Shown here piece by piece: positions 56,511 through 64,000 of a stretch of DNA of 64,000 nucleotides. Within the stretch, counting starts at the first letter, position 1, and each line of letters starts with the position of its first letter. The notes beneath the pieces are model-generated. The model worked only from the letters and a program-made list of their open reading frames with translations. It ran no database searches and had not been told where the DNA came from. This DNA is from Hyphomicrobiaceae bacterium (lineage in GTDB: Bacteria; Pseudomonadota; Alphaproteobacteria; Rhizobiales; Aestuariivirgaceae): contig OMIC01000024.1 of the NCBI GenBank assembly GCA_900298995.1, positions 1-64,000 of the forward strand, in the 5' to 3' direction. Made by a program: the position numbers and the translations under genes.

Positions 56511-57224
56511 ATGATGATGTTCACAAAATTCGCCCGCTGGGCACTGCTGTCGGCGGGCCTTGTTCTGGCCACGTCGGTCAGTTCGTCGGCCGACCCGGCC
56601 AACCCGCACGTGCCCTTGCAGAAGACAATCGGGCAACCGGCAAACCAGGCCCCCGTACCGTCCCTTGGCGTGATAAACGCCGACGGTGCAACGCTGGCCG
56701 ATGGCAAGCTGACTCTGACTGGCGTATCTGGCAATGTGATCGTTTTCGCAGACCGTCCCGTGCGCGCAGCCGGCCATGAGACCACGCAGATGTTCATCTC
56801 ACGCTGGGATGAAGGCAAGGACAGCTTCAAGAACGATCCGCCCAATGCAACGGTGTCAGTCCTGGGTGGCGAGAAGGACGGCGTCACGGATGCCGTGGTC
56901 GTGCTGCAGAATCCGAAGCTGGACGGAAGCAATCTGACCTTCGACGTCAAGATTCTGGAGGGTGACCTGAAGGGCCTGAAGGGTCCTGCTGCGGTGTTTA
57001 TCGACTGGTTCGCCGCCGGTGGGCCGCATGGTGGCTTCGCCGTTGGCGGCGGCGGATGGCACGGCCACTATGGCTGGTACGGTGCGGGCGCAGGCTTTGC
57101 AGCCGGGGCTGTAGCTGGCGCAGCCGTGGGGGCTGCGGCCGCTCACCCGTATTATTATGGTGCACCTGCCTATTATGGGGCGCCTGCGGCTTGTGGATAT
57201 TATCCCTATCCGCCCTGCTACTGA
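56511..57224 (+). CDS. secreted protein with Gly/His- and Tyr-rich C-terminus
   Basis: A 237-residue protein with a Sec-type signal peptide (hydrophobic LLSAGLVLATSVSSSA, cleavage near residue 27). The middle (about 45-165) looks like a beta-rich folded domain. The tail is low complexity: a GGFAVGGGGWHGHYGWYG stretch, an Ala/Gly segment (AGAVAGAAVGAAAA) and Tyr-Pro-rich repeats (YYGAPAYYGAPA). Such tails occur in surface or envelope-bound proteins. I cannot name a family. A clear terminator follows. Confidence 0.75.
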   Translation: MMMFTKFARWALLSAGLVLATSVSSSADPANPHVPLQKTIGQPANQAPVPSLGVINADGATLADGKLTLTGVSGNVIVFADRPVRAAGHETTQMFISRWDEGKDSFKNDPPNATVSVLGGEKDGVTDAVVVLQNPKLDGSNLTFDVKILEGDLKGLKGPAAVFIDWFAAGGPHGGFAVGGGGWHGHYGWYGAGAGFAAGAVAGAAVGAAAAHPYYYGAPAYYGAPAACGYYPYPPCY

Positions 57225-57245
57225 GACAAGACAAGATCGATTGCG

Positions 57246-57278
57246 GAGGCCGGCGCGAGACGCCGGCCTCATTTTTTT
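57246..57278 (+). terminator. intrinsic terminator after the secreted protein gene
   Basis: GAGGCCGGCG and CGCCGGCCTC form a perfect 10-bp stem around CGAGA, followed by A and seven T. It is the clearest rho-independent terminator in the window. Confidence 0.92.
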
Positions 57279-57396
57279 GAAGGGCTGACCTGCGCGGACG
57301 ACGGCCGTCTCTAGGTGTATTCGCCGATTGCCCAGTGAAGCTGCAGTAGACGAAATTGATGGTGTTCTTGGCTCAGCACATAGCGGATTGCGCCTC

Positions 57397-58701
57397 ATGA
57401 TGAAAACGATTGCAAATTCCTTGGCGGTCTCGTCTGGCCGTCCCCTCGCCATTCTCAGCACCGCAGTGTTGGGACTGGCCCTGTCCGGCGAGGCGTTCGC
57501 AGCCGGAGCGGGCGGCGTTACAGGACAGGGAAGTTCCGTGAGCTTCTCGGATGTCAGCAGTCCGGGCGGAATGCGCATGATCATAGGCGCAGAGGAAAAC
57601 AACGACTGGGCGGGCGCTGCGGTCTTCTTCAAGCGGAACGACAAGGGCGCCTGGGTGCAGGTCAAGAAAGTGACGGAAGACTTGCCGGTGTCCACACAGT
57701 TTGGAAAGTCGGTGTCCATGTCGGGCAAGGGCACGCTCGCCGTCGTTGGCGCACCCCATGCCTCATCCAATGCAGGCGCCGCCTATCTCTACAAGTTCAG
57801 CGACAACACCTGGCAGAGAGTGACCATCCTGACGGGCAAGAACGTCAAAGGCACGGCACAGCAGGGTGAGAGCGTCTTCATCTCCTATGACGGCAGCACC
57901 GTCTTTGTCGGCGGCAAGGACGACAATGACGGCATTGGAGCGGTCTGGGTCTACACACTTTCAGGATCCGAGTGGAAGCAGCAGACCAAACTCGTCCCTA
58001 AAGATGCTGTCGTGAGTGGCTATGACCGCCCCAGCTTCGGCTACTCGATCAGTTCTTCAGATACCGGTGACTGGGTTGTCATCGGCGGGCCTGGAGACAA
58101 TGGCGGAATCGGAGCTGCATGGGTCTTTCAGCGCAAGAACGGGACGTGGAGCCAGTTCGGAAACAAGATCGTTGCCTCGGGAGGTACCGACTATCAAGGT
58201 CAGGGAAGATCCGTTGCAATGAACAACACCGGCAAGGTCTTTGTTGTCGGGGCGCCGTATGACAACAGTGGGAAGGGCTCTGCAACGCTATTCGTGCGTG
58301 AGAGCACCACCGCGCCATTTTCAGAAAAAAAGAGATTCCAGCCCAACAGCGTCTCGCAAGATTATGAGGTGCCCAATTTCGGCTATTCAGTCGCAATTTC
58401 AGCACGGGCCGGCATGATCGTCGTGGGAGAGCCGGGAACCCTTGTTTCGACTGGCAACAGGGGGCAGGTCTTCAGCTACTCGGGACAACCGGACAAGGAT
58501 TACACGGCCAACCCGGTCGTCAAGGCCAATCCCTGCCAGGTCCTGGGTGAGTCAGTCGCGGTTTCCCAAAGTGCGGATTTCCTGCTCGCAGGAGCACCTG
58601 GCACACCGCCCGGAGAGCCGTCCAGAGGTGGCGCTTGCTTCTACTCGAAGGACGGCAACAAGTGGACGATCCAGGGCGGTGTGATCGCCTACAAACCTTG
58701 A
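57397..58701 (+). CDS. secreted beta-propeller-like repeat protein (FG-GAP/integrin-alpha style)
   Basis: A 434-residue protein with a signal peptide ending near AFAAGAGG (residue 34). The rest is six to seven imperfect repeats of about 50 residues of the pattern FG-S-V-x-x-S-x-x-G then (V)-x-GAP followed by GAAxxF and a Trp, for example VVGAPHASSNAGAAYLY, IGGPGDNGGIGAAWVF and VVGAPYDNSGKGSATLF. This resembles FG-GAP propellers found in surface proteins. The start is the double ATG at 57397; the in-frame extension upstream has no signal peptide. Confidence 0.75.
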   Translation: MMKTIANSLAVSSGRPLAILSTAVLGLALSGEAFAAGAGGVTGQGSSVSFSDVSSPGGMRMIIGAEENNDWAGAAVFFKRNDKGAWVQVKKVTEDLPVSTQFGKSVSMSGKGTLAVVGAPHASSNAGAAYLYKFSDNTWQRVTILTGKNVKGTAQQGESVFISYDGSTVFVGGKDDNDGIGAVWVYTLSGSEWKQQTKLVPKDAVVSGYDRPSFGYSISSSDTGDWVVIGGPGDNGGIGAAWVFQRKNGTWSQFGNKIVASGGTDYQGQGRSVAMNNTGKVFVVGAPYDNSGKGSATLFVRESTTAPFSEKKRFQPNSVSQDYEVPNFGYSVAISARAGMIVVGEPGTLVSTGNRGQVFSYSGQPDKDYTANPVVKANPCQVLGESVAVSQSADFLLAGAPGTPPGEPSRGGACFYSKDGNKWTIQGGVIAYKP

Positions 58702-58749
58702 ACGCGCTAGGCACCGTGAAGATGGTTTGCCCGGCCAGGGCTGCCGCCA

Positions 58750-59358
58750 CTACCGCGACAGCTTTGCCGGGTCGCTGACATCAGCGCCGATATCGGCAAG
58801 GTCCTGATAGCGGTCACCAATACGGTGGTGTGGCCGGCCACCAGTCGCTCCGCCAAAGGCAGCAATCACCTCATCGTCGGCCGGCGCATCGGCGATCGAG
58901 AACTGCACCGTCAGGTAATGTGAACGCCGGCCGGTGTCGTGCCTGTCCATCAGGGGGATCTGGATCTGTGTATTGGCGGGTCCACGCGTATTGGTGAAAC
59001 CGAGATAGGTCTTGGCGCCCAGCGCCTCACGGTAGAAATTGCCGAAGTGCAGGGTGTGGATCAGCGCCGAGGCATGCTCCTGCTCACAGTCGAGTCCGGC
59101 CATCGCAGCTTTGCCATAGGCTTCGATCTTGTCGGCGCCGCCCGCCATCGCAACGATGCGCTCGGTCAGCAGTTTGCCCAGCACCGGCGCGAAGGCCTTG
59201 ATCTCGGGTTTCAGGTCCTCGACATAGCCACGGCCCGCCCATGGGTTTCGCACCACTGCGGCAACACCCAGCATGCGCAAGGGTGGCGTCGCGGCGCGCT
59301 CGCCCTCGAAGCGGATTTCTTCCTCGAAATTGACCAGCTTTCTGATCCTGAGTTCCAT
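58750..59358 (-). CDS. amino acid synthesis family protein (AA_synth, formerly DUF1185)
   Basis: A 202-residue protein recognised from VVRNPWAGRGYVEDLKPEI near residue 35 and the central HALI-like segment (ASALIHTLHFGN). The family function is not established. GGGAGG precedes the ATG at 59358. It is the last gene of a minus-strand run behind the CoA-transferase (10-bp gap). Confidence 0.78.
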   Translation of the reverse strand: MELRIRKLVNFEEEIRFEGERAATPPLRMLGVAAVVRNPWAGRGYVEDLKPEIKAFAPVLGKLLTERIVAMAGGADKIEAYGKAAMAGLDCEQEHASALIHTLHFGNFYREALGAKTYLGFTNTRGPANTQIQIPLMDRHDTGRRSHYLTVQFSIADAPADDEVIAAFGGATGGRPHHRIGDRYQDLADIGADVSDPAKLSR

Positions 59359-59368
59359 GCAATCCTCC

Positions 59369-60565
59369 CTAGCGGGCCGTTGTGGGGTTTTTCGCCAGCT
59401 GATCCAGAATGTCATTGTTCTCGCCGAGCCGCGGCGGCGCGGTCATGTCTACGGCAGTCACGCCCGTGAAATGGACAGGGTTGGCGGCAACGCGCCATCC
59501 GGGCTTGCCGGGGTCGGGGTGTGCAATATCCGCAATCATGCACCGTGCCCGGACATGTTGGTCACTGAAGATATCTGCAGCATCATTGACCGGCCCGAAC
59601 GGCAGACGACCGCCCAGAAGTTGTGTCAGCTGCGCCTTGCTGTGCCGCCGCGTCCAGTCCGAGACGGCGGCATTCACTTCCTCTGCATGCGCGCGCCGCC
59701 CGGTCTTCGAGGCAAGACGCGGATCATCGCGCAGGTCCTGGCGCTGCATGATGCCCGCCAGTTCACGCCAGAAGGCGTCATCCACAACGCCGATCGAAAC
59801 CCATCCGTCAGCCGCCGGAAAGATGCCGAATGGTGCCAGCAGGGGATGGCCGTTTCCCGCAGGCTCGGCAATCCGGCCCTCCATGTCGTAGAGATAGACA
59901 AGCCGCTCACACAGGCTGAGCATCGCGTCATACATGGCGATATCCACGAACTGACCCCGTCCGGTCCTCTCGGCGTGACGCACGGCGGCGAGAATGGCAA
60001 ATGCCATCATCATGCCGGTGAAAATGTCGCCGATGCCGGGGCCGGTCTTCATTGGCTGACCTGGACCCGTGCCGGTCATGCTCATGAGGCCTCCCATCGC
60101 CTGCGCCACCACGTCATAGGAGGGCCAGTTTACATAGGGGCTTTCACCACTGCGCGGGTCGCCAAAACCGCTGATCGCAGCATAGACCAGGGCCGGATTT
60201 TCACGCGCCAGGGACTCATAACCAAGACCCAGCCGATCCATGACGCCGGGCCGGAAATTCTCGACCACCACATGCGAGTCCCTCGCCAGCGCGCGGATCT
60301 GCGCCTTGGCGGCATCACTCTTGAGGTCAAGGACGATGCTCTTCTTGTTGCGGTTGAGACTCACGAAATAGCCCGCCCATTCCTTCGCAGGATCGTCAGC
60401 GCGATATGGTCCGTTGCTGCGGCTGGTGTCGCCCTCGGGACTCTCGATCTTGATCACCTCTGCGCCATGATCGGCCAGCATCATGGTGCAATAGGGCCCG
60501 GACAGCATGCGGCTGAAATCCAGAATCCGCAGGCCGGCAAGAATGCCCTTGCGACTGTCAGCCAT
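59369..60565 (-). CDS. CaiB/BaiF-family (class III) CoA-transferase
   Basis: A 398-residue CoA-transferase. Typical parts are the opening GLRILDFSRMLSGPYCTMMLADHGAEVIKIE, NKKSIVLDLK near 75 and the segment FVDIAMYDAML where the catalytic Asp is expected. It moves CoA between carboxylic acids; the pair of acids is unknown. The frame is open upstream, but that part overlaps the hydrolase gene; ATG 60565 overlaps it by only 8 bases. Confidence 0.9.
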   Translation of the reverse strand: MADSRKGILAGLRILDFSRMLSGPYCTMMLADHGAEVIKIESPEGDTSRSNGPYRADDPAKEWAGYFVSLNRNKKSIVLDLKSDAAKAQIRALARDSHVVVENFRPGVMDRLGLGYESLARENPALVYAAISGFGDPRSGESPYVNWPSYDVVAQAMGGLMSMTGTGPGQPMKTGPGIGDIFTGMMMAFAILAAVRHAERTGRGQFVDIAMYDAMLSLCERLVYLYDMEGRIAEPAGNGHPLLAPFGIFPAADGWVSIGVVDDAFWRELAGIMQRQDLRDDPRLASKTGRRAHAEEVNAAVSDWTRRHSKAQLTQLLGGRLPFGPVNDAADIFSDQHVRARCMIADIAHPDPGKPGWRVAANPVHFTGVTAVDMTAPPRLGENNDILDQLAKNPTTAR

Positions 60566-61358
60566 TGGGCCGTACCCGGTCGAGAAAACCCAGTAATTCC
60601 TTGTTGAACAGACCCGGTGCCTCAGCCAGAGCCATGTGCCGCAGTCCCTGCAGGACCACGAGTTCCGAGCGGGGGATCTCGGCGGCAATGGCGCGGCTCA
60701 TGTCAGGCGAATTGCCGAAATCCTCATCCCCCGTCATCACCAGGGCCGGAACGCGGATCTTCGGATTGGGCGCAACCAGTTCAGAAACTCCGTCCGCCAG
60801 CACCTTGTAGATCGGCCAGTAAACCTCCTTGCGATTGGCAAGGATCCAGCCGCGCACCTGGTCCATCAGCGCAGGATGGGCGGCACGGAACGGATCCGTA
60901 AACCAGCGGGTCAGAGCTGCTTCCACTGTCGCGGAGGGACCTTCCGCCCTGGCCTGCTCCACCCGCCGCGAGATCGCTTCCTGCGCGGCCTGATCGCGCG
61001 CATGGGCCGAATGCAGAACGCCCAGCGCCCACAGCCGCCCGGGATGGTCCATGGCGAAGCGGCGCGCAATCATGCCGCCCAGCGAAAAGCCCAGGACGGC
61101 CGCGCGTGAAATACCGAGATGATCGAGCAGTGCACGGAGTTGTTCGGAAAACAGGGTCAGGCTGGGCGTCTCCTGCGGCGGGGCGCTCTCACCATGGCCG
61201 AGGAGATCATAGGCGATCACGCGGTAGTGCTTCGCAAGAGCGGGAATCTGCCACTGCCAGGACTGCCGGTTGAGACCCAGCCCGTGTACGAGGACCACCG
61301 TTGGGCCATCGCCTCCCCATGTCTGATTGGCCGTACCTTGCGCGGTCGGGTCGGGCAT
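60558..61358 (-). CDS. alpha/beta hydrolase (3-oxoadipate enol-lactonase-like)
   Basis: A 266-residue alpha/beta-fold hydrolase. The oxyanion region is LVHGLGLN (24-31), the nucleophile S92 lies in GFSLGG, the acid is D211 or D213 (MTGDEDFG), and the base is H241. The style is close to PcaD enol-lactonases, but no other protocatechuate genes are near, so an ester or lactone of another compound is the substrate. Confidence 0.85.
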   Translation of the reverse strand: MPDPTAQGTANQTWGGDGPTVVLVHGLGLNRQSWQWQIPALAKHYRVIAYDLLGHGESAPPQETPSLTLFSEQLRALLDHLGISRAAVLGFSLGGMIARRFAMDHPGRLWALGVLHSAHARDQAAQEAISRRVEQARAEGPSATVEAALTRWFTDPFRAAHPALMDQVRGWILANRKEVYWPIYKVLADGVSELVAPNPKIRVPALVMTGDEDFGNSPDMSRAIAAEIPRSELVVLQGLRHMALAEAPGLFNKELLGFLDRVRPNG

Positions 61359-61359
61359 C

Positions 61360-61752
61360 TCAGTTTCCAAGTGGCCTGTAGGCCACGACTTCGACCTCGA
61401 CGCGGACATCGACGAGAAGTTCGCTTACCACGGCAGAGCGGGCAGGCGGATCCTGAGGGAAGTACTCGCCGTAGACCGAATTGAAGCCGGGAAAATCAGC
61501 CCGGTCGCGGAGCCACACCATGGCCTTGACCACATCGGCCAGCGTACATCCGGCCTCCTTGAGCGTTGCCCTGATGTCCTCGAGGACAGCGCGGGTCTGC
61601 TCTTCCACGCTGCCGGTGGTCATCACCTGACCATCCTTGAAGGGGATCTGGCCAGTCAGGAAAACAAAGTCACCAGCCCGGATCGCCTTTGACAGGGAGA
61701 GCTTTCGCCCCCCGATCACCAGGGGGCCGCCGATTACTTGCTTGGCCGTCAT
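61360..61752 (-). CDS. RidA/YjgF-family protein (enamine/imine deaminase)
   Basis: A 130-residue RidA family protein with FLTGQIPF, VEEQTRAVLEDI, an Ala-Met-Val-Trp-Leu strand and the C-terminal PARSAVV, where the Arg is the conserved imine-binding residue of RidA. I use the ATG at 61752, for which AGGA is at good distance; an ATG 9 bases earlier has it too close. It heads the minus-strand run RidA, hydrolase, CoA-transferase, AA_synth. Confidence 0.85.
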   Translation of the reverse strand: MTAKQVIGGPLVIGGRKLSLSKAIRAGDFVFLTGQIPFKDGQVMTTGSVEEQTRAVLEDIRATLKEAGCTLADVVKAMVWLRDRADFPGFNSVYGEYFPQDPPARSAVVSELLVDVRVEVEVVAYRPLGN

Positions 61753-61887
61753 GTCCGTCATTTCCTCGAAGCCTAGAGGGGGCTCTCCCGGGCAATATAT
61801 GAGATTTCCGACAGGCAGCGGCGAAAATATTGTATTGATCTCAGGGAGGGTGGGTCACCCTTTTCCAAAGGCCAGGAGGAGCGGCAC
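61753..61887. other. divergent control region between RidA and aldehyde dehydrogenase genes
   Basis: A 135-bp gap with an AT-rich middle (AAAATATTGTATTGAT, 61824-61839) and the ribosome site GGAGGAG before the plus-strand gene. It must drive both directions. I see no strong operator palindrome. Confidence 0.35.
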
Positions 61888-63372
61888 ATGGGCAAGCTGC
61901 AGCGTTATCAGATGTACATCGACGGCCAGTGGGTCGATTCAGGCGATGGGCGCTCGTTCGCCTCGCTCAATCCTGCCACTGGCGACGATTGGGCGGAAAT
62001 CCCGGAAGCAACGGCTGCCGATGTCGAACGCGCTGTCGAAGCCGCCCACCGCGCGTTCAGCGAGGGTCCCTGGGCCAGAGCGCTTCCCACCGAACGGGGC
62101 CGATATCTGCGGCGCCTTGCCGAACTGCTGGCCCAGAAATCCGAGGAGCTGGGCCGCACCGAAACCATCGATACCGGCAAGATGCTGAAGGAGACGCGCT
62201 GGCAGGCGAAATACATTGCAGAGTTTTTTCATTTCTATGCCGGAGCGGCCGACAAGGTGATGGGTTCGACGCTTCCGATCGACAAGCCTGACATGCTGGC
62301 CATGACGTTGCGCGAACCGCTGGGCGTGGTCGCCGCCGTGGTGCCCTGGAATTCGCAATTGTTTCTGGTCGCGGTCAAGATCGGCCCCGCGCTGGCAGCG
62401 GGAAACACTGTCGTTCTGAAGGCCTCCGAACACGCCTCCGCCCCCATGCTCGAATTTGCGCGCCTCATGGAAGAAGCGGGCTTTCCGCCCGGCGTCTTCA
62501 ATGTGGTGACCGGGCATGGTGATCCCTGCGGGCGGGTGCTGACCTCGCACCCTCTCGTCCAGCGCATAAGCTTCACGGGCGGTCCGCAATCCGCTCGCCA
62601 GATCATCCGCAATTCGGCGGAAAACTTCGCGCAAGTGTCTCTTGAACTCGGTGGAAAGTCTCCGTTTCTCGTATTTGAAGATGCCGATCTCGAAAGTGCG
62701 GTGAATGGTTCGATTGCCGGCATTTTCGGCGCCACGGGTCAATCCTGCGTGGCGGGCTCGCGCCTCTATCTGCAGGAAAAGGTGGCAGACAAGTTTCTCG
62801 ACACGATGGTGACGCGGGCGCGCCAGATCCGTGTCGGCGATCCGCTGCTTGAAGAAACGCAGATGGGCCCGCTCGCCACACCGGGACAGATTGCACGCAT
62901 CGAGAAGGAGGTGGCCTTCGCCCAGGACCAGGGTGGCAAGCTGCTGACTGGCGGCAAGCGGCCAGCCGAGCACAATCGCGGTCTTTTCTATGAGCCCACG
63001 ATCATTGAATGCAACGACCAGAAGATGCGCATCGTCGATACGGAATTGTTCGGCCCTGTGCTCAGCGTGCTCCGCTTCAAGGATGAGGAGGACGTGCTGA
63101 AGCTGGCCAATGATACGAGGCATGGACTGGCCGCCGGTGTGTTTACCCGCAATGGCGCTCGTGCACTGCGGGTGACGAAGCAGTTGCGCGCCGGGATCGT
63201 CTGGGTCAACACCTACCGTGTCGTCTCGCCAATTGCAGAATTTGGCGGCTTCAAGGAGTCGGGGTATGGCCGGGAAAGCGGACTGCAGGCAATCTACGAC
63301 TATACCCGTCCCAAGACGGTTTGGATAAATACCTCGGATCAGCCACTTGCCAATCCCTTCGTGATGCGCTGA
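61888..63372 (+). CDS. NAD(P)-dependent aldehyde dehydrogenase
   Basis: A 494-residue aldehyde dehydrogenase with the general base E253 (LELGGKSP) and nucleophile C287 (GQSCVAG), and a C-terminal FGGFKESGYGRESG. It resembles betaine- and hydroxymuconic-type aldehyde dehydrogenases. It is divergent from the RidA gene and overlaps the 3' end of the minus-strand acyl-CoA synthetase gene by 34 bases. Confidence 0.92.
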   Translation: MGKLQRYQMYIDGQWVDSGDGRSFASLNPATGDDWAEIPEATAADVERAVEAAHRAFSEGPWARALPTERGRYLRRLAELLAQKSEELGRTETIDTGKMLKETRWQAKYIAEFFHFYAGAADKVMGSTLPIDKPDMLAMTLREPLGVVAAVVPWNSQLFLVAVKIGPALAAGNTVVLKASEHASAPMLEFARLMEEAGFPPGVFNVVTGHGDPCGRVLTSHPLVQRISFTGGPQSARQIIRNSAENFAQVSLELGGKSPFLVFEDADLESAVNGSIAGIFGATGQSCVAGSRLYLQEKVADKFLDTMVTRARQIRVGDPLLEETQMGPLATPGQIARIEKEVAFAQDQGGKLLTGGKRPAEHNRGLFYEPTIIECNDQKMRIVDTELFGPVLSVLRFKDEEDVLKLANDTRHGLAAGVFTRNGARALRVTKQLRAGIVWVNTYRVVSPIAEFGGFKESGYGRESGLQAIYDYTRPKTVWINTSDQPLANPFVMR

Positions 63373-64000
63373 GCGGTCTGCATCAGCACATCGACCGCGT
63401 GGCTCGCCTCGGTTCCCACGAAAAGCGGGTTGATCTCGATCTCTGTAATGTTGTGAGCATCCGCCGCAGCAAGGGCTGCAAGCTTCTCAAGCATGTCAAG
63501 CAGCGCCTCCCGGTTGGCGGCAGGTCCACCACGATAGCCGTCGAGCAGACGACTGACCTTGAGTCGATTCAGGGCGCGTGACATGTCCTGCCGGGTTGCC
63601 GGCAGGAGCAACGTTGTTGCATCAGAGAGCACCTCGACCAATACGCCGCCCGCGGCGAGGGTCATGGCAAGCCCGAATTGCAGATCACGCCGGATACTGA
63701 CCATGAGTTCAACAACCGGCGACGCGACCATGCGTTCAACAAGAAACATATCGGTCACAGCTTCTGCATCATAGTTCGTGACGTCGGCCTTCATGCGCGC
63801 GACGGCTTCCGCCACGGCCACTGCGGACCCAAGACCCAGTCTCACCGCTCCGGCCTCGGTCTTGTGCGGCAGCATGGCACTGACCATCTTGAGTGCGACC
63901 GGAAAGCCAAGTTTTTCTGCCAGTTTCGGCACATCTGCTCCGGAACCCGTACGCCCGGGCGGAACAGCCATGCCATTTGCCGCCAGAAGTTTCTTGGCGC
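63339..64000 (-). CDS. acyl-CoA synthetase (NDP-forming), C-terminal ATP-grasp part, cut by the window edge
   Basis: The last 220 residues or so of a larger protein whose 5' end lies beyond position 64000. The visible part begins KKLLAANGMAVPPG and has GFPVALKMVSAMLPHKTEAGAVRLGL, VERMV, GGVLVEVLSD and the closing ITEIEINPLFV, all standard for the ATP-grasp domain of acetate-CoA ligase/Pat-type synthetases. The CoA-binding domains should lie upstream outside the window. Convergent overlap with the aldehyde dehydrogenase gene. Confidence 0.85.
   Translation of the reverse strand, partial: AKKLLAANGMAVPPGRTGSGADVPKLAEKLGFPVALKMVSAMLPHKTEAGAVRLGLGSAVAVAEAVARMKADVTNYDAEAVTDMFLVERMVASPVVELMVSIRRDLQFGLAMTLAAGGVLVEVLSDATTLLLPATRQDMSRALNRLKVSRLLDGYRGGPAANREALLDMLEKLAALAAADAHNITEIEINPLFVGTEASHAVDVLMQTAQRITKGLASG

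Noticed and set aside
55635-58701. Genomic island inserted at tRNA-Ser
   Set aside because: No integrase follows and I could not find a second copy of the tRNA 3' end in the next 8 kb; left only as a remark on possible transfer.

Overview
This 64 kb window is GC-rich, densely packed chromosomal DNA that looks alphaproteobacterial, most likely Rhizobiales (Hyphomicrobiales). The main support is the run zapE, mdh, sucC, sucD, sucA, sucB, lpdA, an order known from that group. Large sugar and polyol catabolic loci with ABC uptake, SorC- and RpiR-type regulators and inositol genes fit the same group. The species cannot be read from the sequence. I see no rRNA, CRISPR array, insertion sequence, prophage or replication origin; the only RNA gene found is a tRNA-Ser(GGA).

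Layout. 0.5-3.2 kb: a sugar-acid dehydratase and an aldose 1-epimerase. 3.4-10.2 kb: priA on the minus strand, divergent from a tight run pabB-pabA-pabC-fsa-zapE (folate precursor synthesis, a transaldolase-family aldolase, a cell-division ATPase). 10.3-20.3 kb: a TCA-cycle operon (mdh, sucCDAB, lpdA) that also carries an SDR gene and an HXXEE-motif membrane protein between sucB and lpdA. 20.3-25.3 kb: minus-strand genes (DAO-type flavoprotein, XerC, GNAT acetyltransferase, CoA-acylating MmsA, one unknown). 25.4-29.0 kb: an FGGY kinase divergent from a class II aldolase and a COG4091-type SAF-domain oxidoreductase.

29.2-37.0 kb holds the most unusual operon: a glycerol-1-phosphate-dehydrogenase-like enzyme, an FGGY kinase, a SorC regulator, E1 alpha and E1 beta of a TPP-dependent 2-oxoacid/acetoin-type dehydrogenase, a free-standing 80-residue lipoyl domain, a class II FBP/tagatose-type aldolase, and a protein I read as a lipoate ligase/octanoyltransferase. 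No E2 acyltransferase core or E3 is present. 37.2-46.6 kb follows on the same strand: a sugar/polyol ABC transporter, a second FGGY kinase plus second glycerol-1-phosphate-dehydrogenase-like pair, a GpsA-like dehydrogenase and a second SorC regulator. The two halves look like paralogous modules serving one uptake system.

46.6-49.9 kb (minus): a D-2-hydroxyacid dehydrogenase, an HpcH/HpaI aldolase and a semialdehyde dehydrogenase. 50.0-54.9 kb: an RpiR regulator, iolD, iolE and an inositol-dehydrogenase-like Gfo/Idh/MocA enzyme, a partial inositol locus; mmsA, the last step of inositol breakdown, lies 26 kb away. A GGAA-N6-TTCC site resembling the IolR box sits just before iolD. 54.9-58.7 kb: msrA, the tRNA, a small membrane protein and two predicted secreted proteins. 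58.7 kb to the end: an uncharacterised catabolic cluster (AA_synth family, CaiB/BaiF CoA-transferase, alpha/beta hydrolase, RidA, a divergent aldehyde dehydrogenase, and an acyl-CoA synthetase ATP-grasp part cut by the window edge).
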